9,875 bases of DNA. It comes from Sandaracinobacteroides sp041909755. Lineage in GTDB: Bacteria; Pseudomonadota; Alphaproteobacteria; Sphingomonadales; Sphingomonadaceae. The DNA lies in assembly GCF_041909755.1 (NCBI RefSeq), contig NZ_JAYRCW010000094.1, forward strand, positions 1-9,875, given 5' to 3'. The first letter of the stretch is position 1, and the number at the start of each line of letters is the position of its first letter. Below the pieces are notes generated by a model. The model worked only from the letters and a program-made list of their open reading frames with translations, was not told the origin of the DNA and made no database searches. A program made the position numbers and the translations under genes. Positions 5,537 to 9,875 of the stretch are shown piece by piece.

Positions 5537-5559
5537 ACCAGAAAGACAAGAGGCTGTTG

Positions 5560-6141
5560 GTGGATCTGAACAACATGCGCGTGTCAGTGGCGGCAGCGGG
5601 TCTTCCCGGGCGCTATGCGGCCGCCCTCTTCGATCTCGCGCAGTCCGGCAAGGCCTCCGCGAAGACGCTCGATGCCACGGCCCGGGATCTCGCCATCCTG
5701 AAAGAGGCGCTTGCCGAATCGGCTGACCTGCGCGCCCTCACCACCTCGCCGGCGATCAGCCGCGAACAGGCCGGCAAGGCCGTCGCCGCCCTCGCCGCCG
5801 CGCTTGGCCTCACGGACCTGACGGCCCGCTTCCTGGGCGTTCTGGCGCAGAACGGCCGCCTGTCCGTGCTGGCAGACGTGATCCGCCAGTTCGACCTCAT
5901 GCTTTCCGCCCATAAGGGCGCCACCACCGCCCAGGTGATCGCCGCGCACAAGCTGACGGCGACGCAGAAAAAGGCGCTGGAAACCAAGCTGAAGGCCCGC
6001 ACGGGCCGCGCCATCGCGGTCGACGTCACCGTGGATCCCTCGATCCTCGGCGGCCTTATCGTCCGCATCGGCTCCGAACAGATCGACAGCAGCATCAAGA
6101 CCCGGCTCACGCGCCTGGGTCAGCAAATGAAAGGCCAATAA
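5560..6141 (+). CDS. atpH: ATP synthase F1 subunit delta
   Basis: Delta subunit of F1, part of the peripheral stalk that holds the alpha3-beta3 head against rotation and links it to the b subunits. The product has 193 residues from the chosen start. Family landmarks are GRYAAALFDLA (17-27), FLGVLAQNGRLSVLADVIRQF (91-111) and the C-terminal DPSILGGLIVRIGSEQIDSSIKTRL (159-183). Start choice: GTG at 5560 has an AAGAGG six nt upstream (5548-5553), whereas the in-frame ATG at 5575 (188 residues) would be 21 nt from it and has nothing of its own, so GTG is preferred. Delta proteins are usually about 177-187 residues, so the ATG cannot be excluded. It is the first gene of the F1 operon, 3 nt ahead of atpA, and is preceded by a structured 247-bp leader. 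Confidence 0.95.
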   Translation: MDLNNMRVSVAAAGLPGRYAAALFDLAQSGKASAKTLDATARDLAILKEALAESADLRALTTSPAISREQAGKAVAALAAALGLTDLTARFLGVLAQNGRLSVLADVIRQFDLMLSAHKGATTAQVIAAHKLTATQKKALETKLKARTGRAIAVDVTVDPSILGGLIVRIGSEQIDSSIKTRLTRLGQQMKGQ

Positions 6142-6144
6142 GAG

Positions 6145-7674
<1,530 letters not shown>

Positions 7675-7686
7675 AGGAACGACTAG

Positions 7687-8565
7687 ATGCCTTCATTGAA
7701 GGATCTGAAGGTCCGCATCGCCTCGGTGAAATCCACGCAGAAGATCACCAAGGCGATGAAGATGGTGGCGGCCGCCAAGCTGCGCCGCGCGCAGGAGCGG
7801 GCCGAACAGGGCCGCCCCTACGCCGCGCGCATGGATGCTGTGATCGCCAGCCTGGCCGCCAAGGTGTCGGTCGGGCCGGGGGCTTCGCCGCTTCTGGCCG
7901 GAACCGGCCGGGATCAGGTGCACCTGCTTGTCGTCGCCACCGCAGAACGCGGCCTGTGCGGCGGCTTCAACACCAACATCGTCCGCGCCGCGCGCCGCCA
8001 TGCCGCAGAGCTTGAAGCGCAGGGCAAGACGGTGAAGCTGTTCCTGATCGGCAAGAAGGGCCGCGCTGCGCTGCTGCGCACGCACCGGGCGGCCATCGTG
8101 GAAACTGTCGATCTGTCCTCGCACAAGACGGTGGGCTTCGATATCGCGCAGGGCATCGGCGCCGATCTGATCGCGCGCTTCAATGCCGGCGAATATGACG
8201 TGGCCACCCTGTTCTATTCCGAGTTCAAGTCGGCGCTGGTGCAGGAGCCCCAGGCGCAGCAGCTGATCCCGGTGAAGGTGCCGGAAGCCGCGCCGGCCGG
8301 GGCCGCTGCCGCCGTCGTCGAATATGAACCGGGCGAGGAGGCGATCCTGAACGATCTGCTTCCGCGCAACGTGGCAGTGCAGCTCTATCGCGCGCTGAAC
8401 GAGAATGCGGCCTCTGAACAGGGGGCCCGCATGACCGCGATGGACAACGCCACCCGCAACGCCGGGGACATGATCAACCGCCTGACGCTGACATACAACC
8501 GTACCCGCCAGGCCGCGATCACCAAGGAACTCATTGAAATCATTTCGGGCGCGGAAGCGCTCTAA
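7687..8565 (+). CDS. atpG: ATP synthase F1 subunit gamma
   Basis: Central rotor shaft of F1, which turns inside the alpha/beta ring and couples proton flow to ATP synthesis. The 292 residues match the family. The N-terminal helix MPSLKDLKVRIASVKSTQKITKAMKMVAAAKLRRAQ and the C-terminal helix with ARMTAMDNATRNAGDMINRLTLTYNRTRQAAITKELIEIISGAEAL (247-292) form the coiled-coil shaft. The central Rossmann-like domain carries the AERGLCGGFNTNI motif (86-98), matching the SDRGLCGGFN signature of other gammas. An Ala/Pro-rich stretch (about 198-212, EAAPAGAAAAV) is a normal variable loop. The ATG at 7687 has an AAGGA at 7674-7678, 8 nt upstream, overlapping the atpA stop. It lies 12 nt after atpA and 18 nt before atpD, in one operon. 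Confidence 0.98.
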   Translation: MPSLKDLKVRIASVKSTQKITKAMKMVAAAKLRRAQERAEQGRPYAARMDAVIASLAAKVSVGPGASPLLAGTGRDQVHLLVVATAERGLCGGFNTNIVRAARRHAAELEAQGKTVKLFLIGKKGRAALLRTHRAAIVETVDLSSHKTVGFDIAQGIGADLIARFNAGEYDVATLFYSEFKSALVQEPQAQQLIPVKVPEAAPAGAAAAVVEYEPGEEAILNDLLPRNVAVQLYRALNENAASEQGARMTAMDNATRNAGDMINRLTLTYNRTRQAAITKELIEIISGAEAL

Positions 8566-8583
8566 CCGACGGGACAACAGCTC

Positions 8584-9875
8584 ATGGCAAGCACCACCAA
8601 CAATGTCGGCCGGATCACCCAGGTCATCGGCGCCGTCGTCGACGTGTCGTTCGAAGACAATCTGCCGGAAATCCTGACCGCGCTGGAAACCACGGTCGAA
8701 GGCCGCCGCCTCGTCCTCGAAGTCGCGCAGCACCTCGGTGAAAACACCGTTCGCACCATCGCCATGGATTCGACGGACGGCGTCGTCCGCGGCCAGGAAG
8801 TGACCGACACCGGCTCCCAGATCCGCGTGCCCGTCGGCCCGCAGACGCTGGGCCGGATCATGAACGTGATCGGTGAACCCATCGACGAGCGCGGCCCGGT
8901 TGGCGCCACGCAGACGGCCCCAATCCACGCGCCGGCCCCGGAATTCACCGACCAGTCGACCGAAGCCGCCATCCTCGTCACCGGCATCAAGGTCGTCGAC
9001 CTGATTGCCCCCTATGCCAAGGGCGGCAAGATCGGCCTGTTCGGCGGCGCGGGCGTCGGCAAGACGGTTCTGATCCAGGAACTGATCAACAACATCGCCA
9101 AGGGCCACGGCGGCTACTCCGTGTTCGCGGGCGTGGGGGAACGCACCCGCGAAGGGAACGACCTCTACCACGAATTCCTCGACGCGGGCGTCATCGCCAA
9201 GGACGCGGACGGCAACCCGACGTCGGAGGGCTCCAAGGTCGCCCTCGTGTTCGGCCAGATGAACGAGCCGCCGGGAGCCCGCGCACGCGTCGCCCTCTCG
9301 GGCCTGACGATCGCTGAATATTTCCGCGACGTCGAAGGCCAGGACGTGCTGTTCTTCGTGGACAACATCTTCCGCTTCACCCAGGCCGGTTCGGAAGTGT
9401 CGGCGCTGCTGGGCCGCATCCCCTCGGCCGTGGGCTATCAGCCGACGCTCGCCACCGACATGGGCGCCCTGCAAGAGCGCATCACCTCCACCACCAAGGG
9501 TTCGATCACCTCGGTGCAGGCCATCTACGTGCCCGCCGACGACTTGACCGACCCGGCGCCGGCCACTTCGTTCGCCCACCTCGACGCGACGACGACGCTC
9601 AGCCGCCAGATCGCCGAACTCGGCATCTACCCGGCGGTCGATCCGCTGGATTCCACCAGCCGCGTGCTGGAGCCGCGCATCGTCGGCCAGGAGCATTATG
9701 AAACGGCCCGTGCCGTTCAGCAGATCCTGCAGAAGTACAAGTCTCTTCAGGACATCATCGCCATTCTGGGGATGGATGAACTGTCGGAAGAGGACAAGCT
9801 GACGGTCGCCCGCGCGCGGAAGATCCAGCGCTTCCTCAGCCAGCCGTTCCATGTCGCCGAAGTGTTCACCGGCCA
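8584..9875 (+). CDS. atpD: ATP synthase F1 subunit beta (cut by window edge)
   Basis: Catalytic subunit of F1, where ADP and phosphate are joined. 430 complete codons are present, ending in FHVAEVFTG; the family is about 480 residues, so roughly 50 C-terminal residues lie beyond the window. The product starts MASTTNNVGRITQVIGAVVDVSF. Visible motifs: P-loop GGAGVGKT (154-161), GERTREGND (185-193) with the catalytic Glu at 186, Walker B strand VLFFVDNIFR (255-264), ALLGRIPSAVGYQPTLATDMGALQERI, and DELSEED (398-404), the C-terminal segment that meets the gamma/epsilon stalk. The segment KDADGNPTSEGSKVALVFGQMNEPPGARARVALSGLT has the extra KDADGNPTSEG loop, absent from E. coli and usual in alphaproteobacteria. 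GGGA at 8571-8574 precedes the ATG by 9 nt. atpC (epsilon) would be expected to follow outside the window. Confidence 0.98.
   Translation, partial: MASTTNNVGRITQVIGAVVDVSFEDNLPEILTALETTVEGRRLVLEVAQHLGENTVRTIAMDSTDGVVRGQEVTDTGSQIRVPVGPQTLGRIMNVIGEPIDERGPVGATQTAPIHAPAPEFTDQSTEAAILVTGIKVVDLIAPYAKGGKIGLFGGAGVGKTVLIQELINNIAKGHGGYSVFAGVGERTREGNDLYHEFLDAGVIAKDADGNPTSEGSKVALVFGQMNEPPGARARVALSGLTIAEYFRDVEGQDVLFFVDNIFRFTQAGSEVSALLGRIPSAVGYQPTLATDMGALQERITSTTKGSITSVQAIYVPADDLTDPAPATSFAHLDATTTLSRQIAELGIYPAVDPLDSTSRVLEPRIVGQEHYETARAVQQILQKYKSLQDIIAILGMDELSEEDKLTVARARKIQRFLSQPFHVAEVFTG

Larger units (their letters stand above)
5313..5559 (+). promoter_or_regulatory. Non-coding leader of the atpHAGD operon
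   Basis: This 247-bp gap between smr and atpH contains no recognisable protein. It should hold the end of the upstream operon and the promoter and 5' untranslated region of the F1 genes. No clear -35/-10 pair is visible. It is instead full of internal order: two diverged copies of one unit (5351-5413 and 5421-5476), a two-part stem (5343-5392), a weaker stem (5411-5434) and a strong 30-nt hairpin (5507-5536) ending 11 nt before the AAGAGG ribosome-binding site. The atpH frame is open back to 5353, but the upstream extension is Arg/Pro/His-rich and bears no resemblance to delta subunits. Regulation of ATP synthase expression by this leader is plausible inference only. Confidence 0.6.

Noticed and set aside
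5353..5559. Upstream extension of the atpH frame to an ATG at 5353
   Set aside because: The added residues are Arg/Pro/His-rich, unlike any delta subunit, and the region is explained better as a repeat-containing leader. The AAGAGG at 5548-5553 points to GTG 5560.
7693..9852. Very long open frame (719 codons) on the minus strand opposite atpG and atpD
   Set aside because: It is fully antisense to two unmistakable, conserved genes. The predicted protein is a low-complexity mix of Arg, Asp, Gly, Ala, Val and His with no recognisable domain, as expected when GC-rich codons are read on the opposite strand.

Overview
This is an ordinary, GC-rich chromosomal housekeeping region of an alphaproteobacterium, most likely a member of the Sphingomonadales. 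The placement rests on four things: a secB gene divergent from a Tim44-like gene (timA) followed by mltA and smr; an F1-only ATP synthase operon (atpH-A-G-D with no Fo genes beside it); alphaproteobacterial-style AtpA and AtpD sequences; and strong G/C use at third codon positions. I see no mobile element, CRISPR array, tRNA, rRNA, phage gene or defence cassette, and no candidate for a wholly new protein system.

Layout. (1) Positions 1-2653, minus strand: secB (2150-2653), murJ (541-2106) and trpS (from 538, cut by the left edge of the window) read leftwards as one probable operon. The murJ/trpS junction is tight, with 2 nt between them. (2) Positions 2654-2920: a 267-bp divergent intergenic region. 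It holds a hairpin in the secB leader, a 13-14 bp repeated motif and an 8-bp inverted repeat overlapping a promoter-like sequence. (3) Positions 2921-5312, plus strand: timA, mltA and smr, joined by two 4-bp stop/start overlaps (GTGA and ATGA), so almost certainly one translationally coupled operon. (4) Positions 5313-5559: a 247-bp non-coding leader before the ATP synthase genes. It contains a degenerate tandem duplication and several hairpins, and is the most unusual stretch of the window. (5) Positions 5560-9875, plus strand: atpH, atpA, atpG and atpD, with atpD cut by the right edge about 50 codons before its expected end. atpC would be expected next.

How the genes fit together. The left two-thirds is envelope biology. 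SecB delivers unfolded precursors to the Sec translocon, MurJ flips lipid II, MltA is an outer-membrane lytic transglycosylase that trims peptidoglycan, and TimA is a membrane-anchored Tim44-like protein. TrpS (tryptophanyl-tRNA synthetase) and the Smr-domain protein do not obviously belong to that theme. The right third encodes the catalytic F1 sector of ATP synthase: delta, alpha, gamma and beta. All complete genes look intact, with the expected catalytic or binding residues where these can be checked. The best second looks are the structured, duplicated atp leader, the motifs in the secB/timA divergent region, and start-codon choices decided by Shine-Dalgarno spacing (trpS at 538, atpH at a GTG at 5560).
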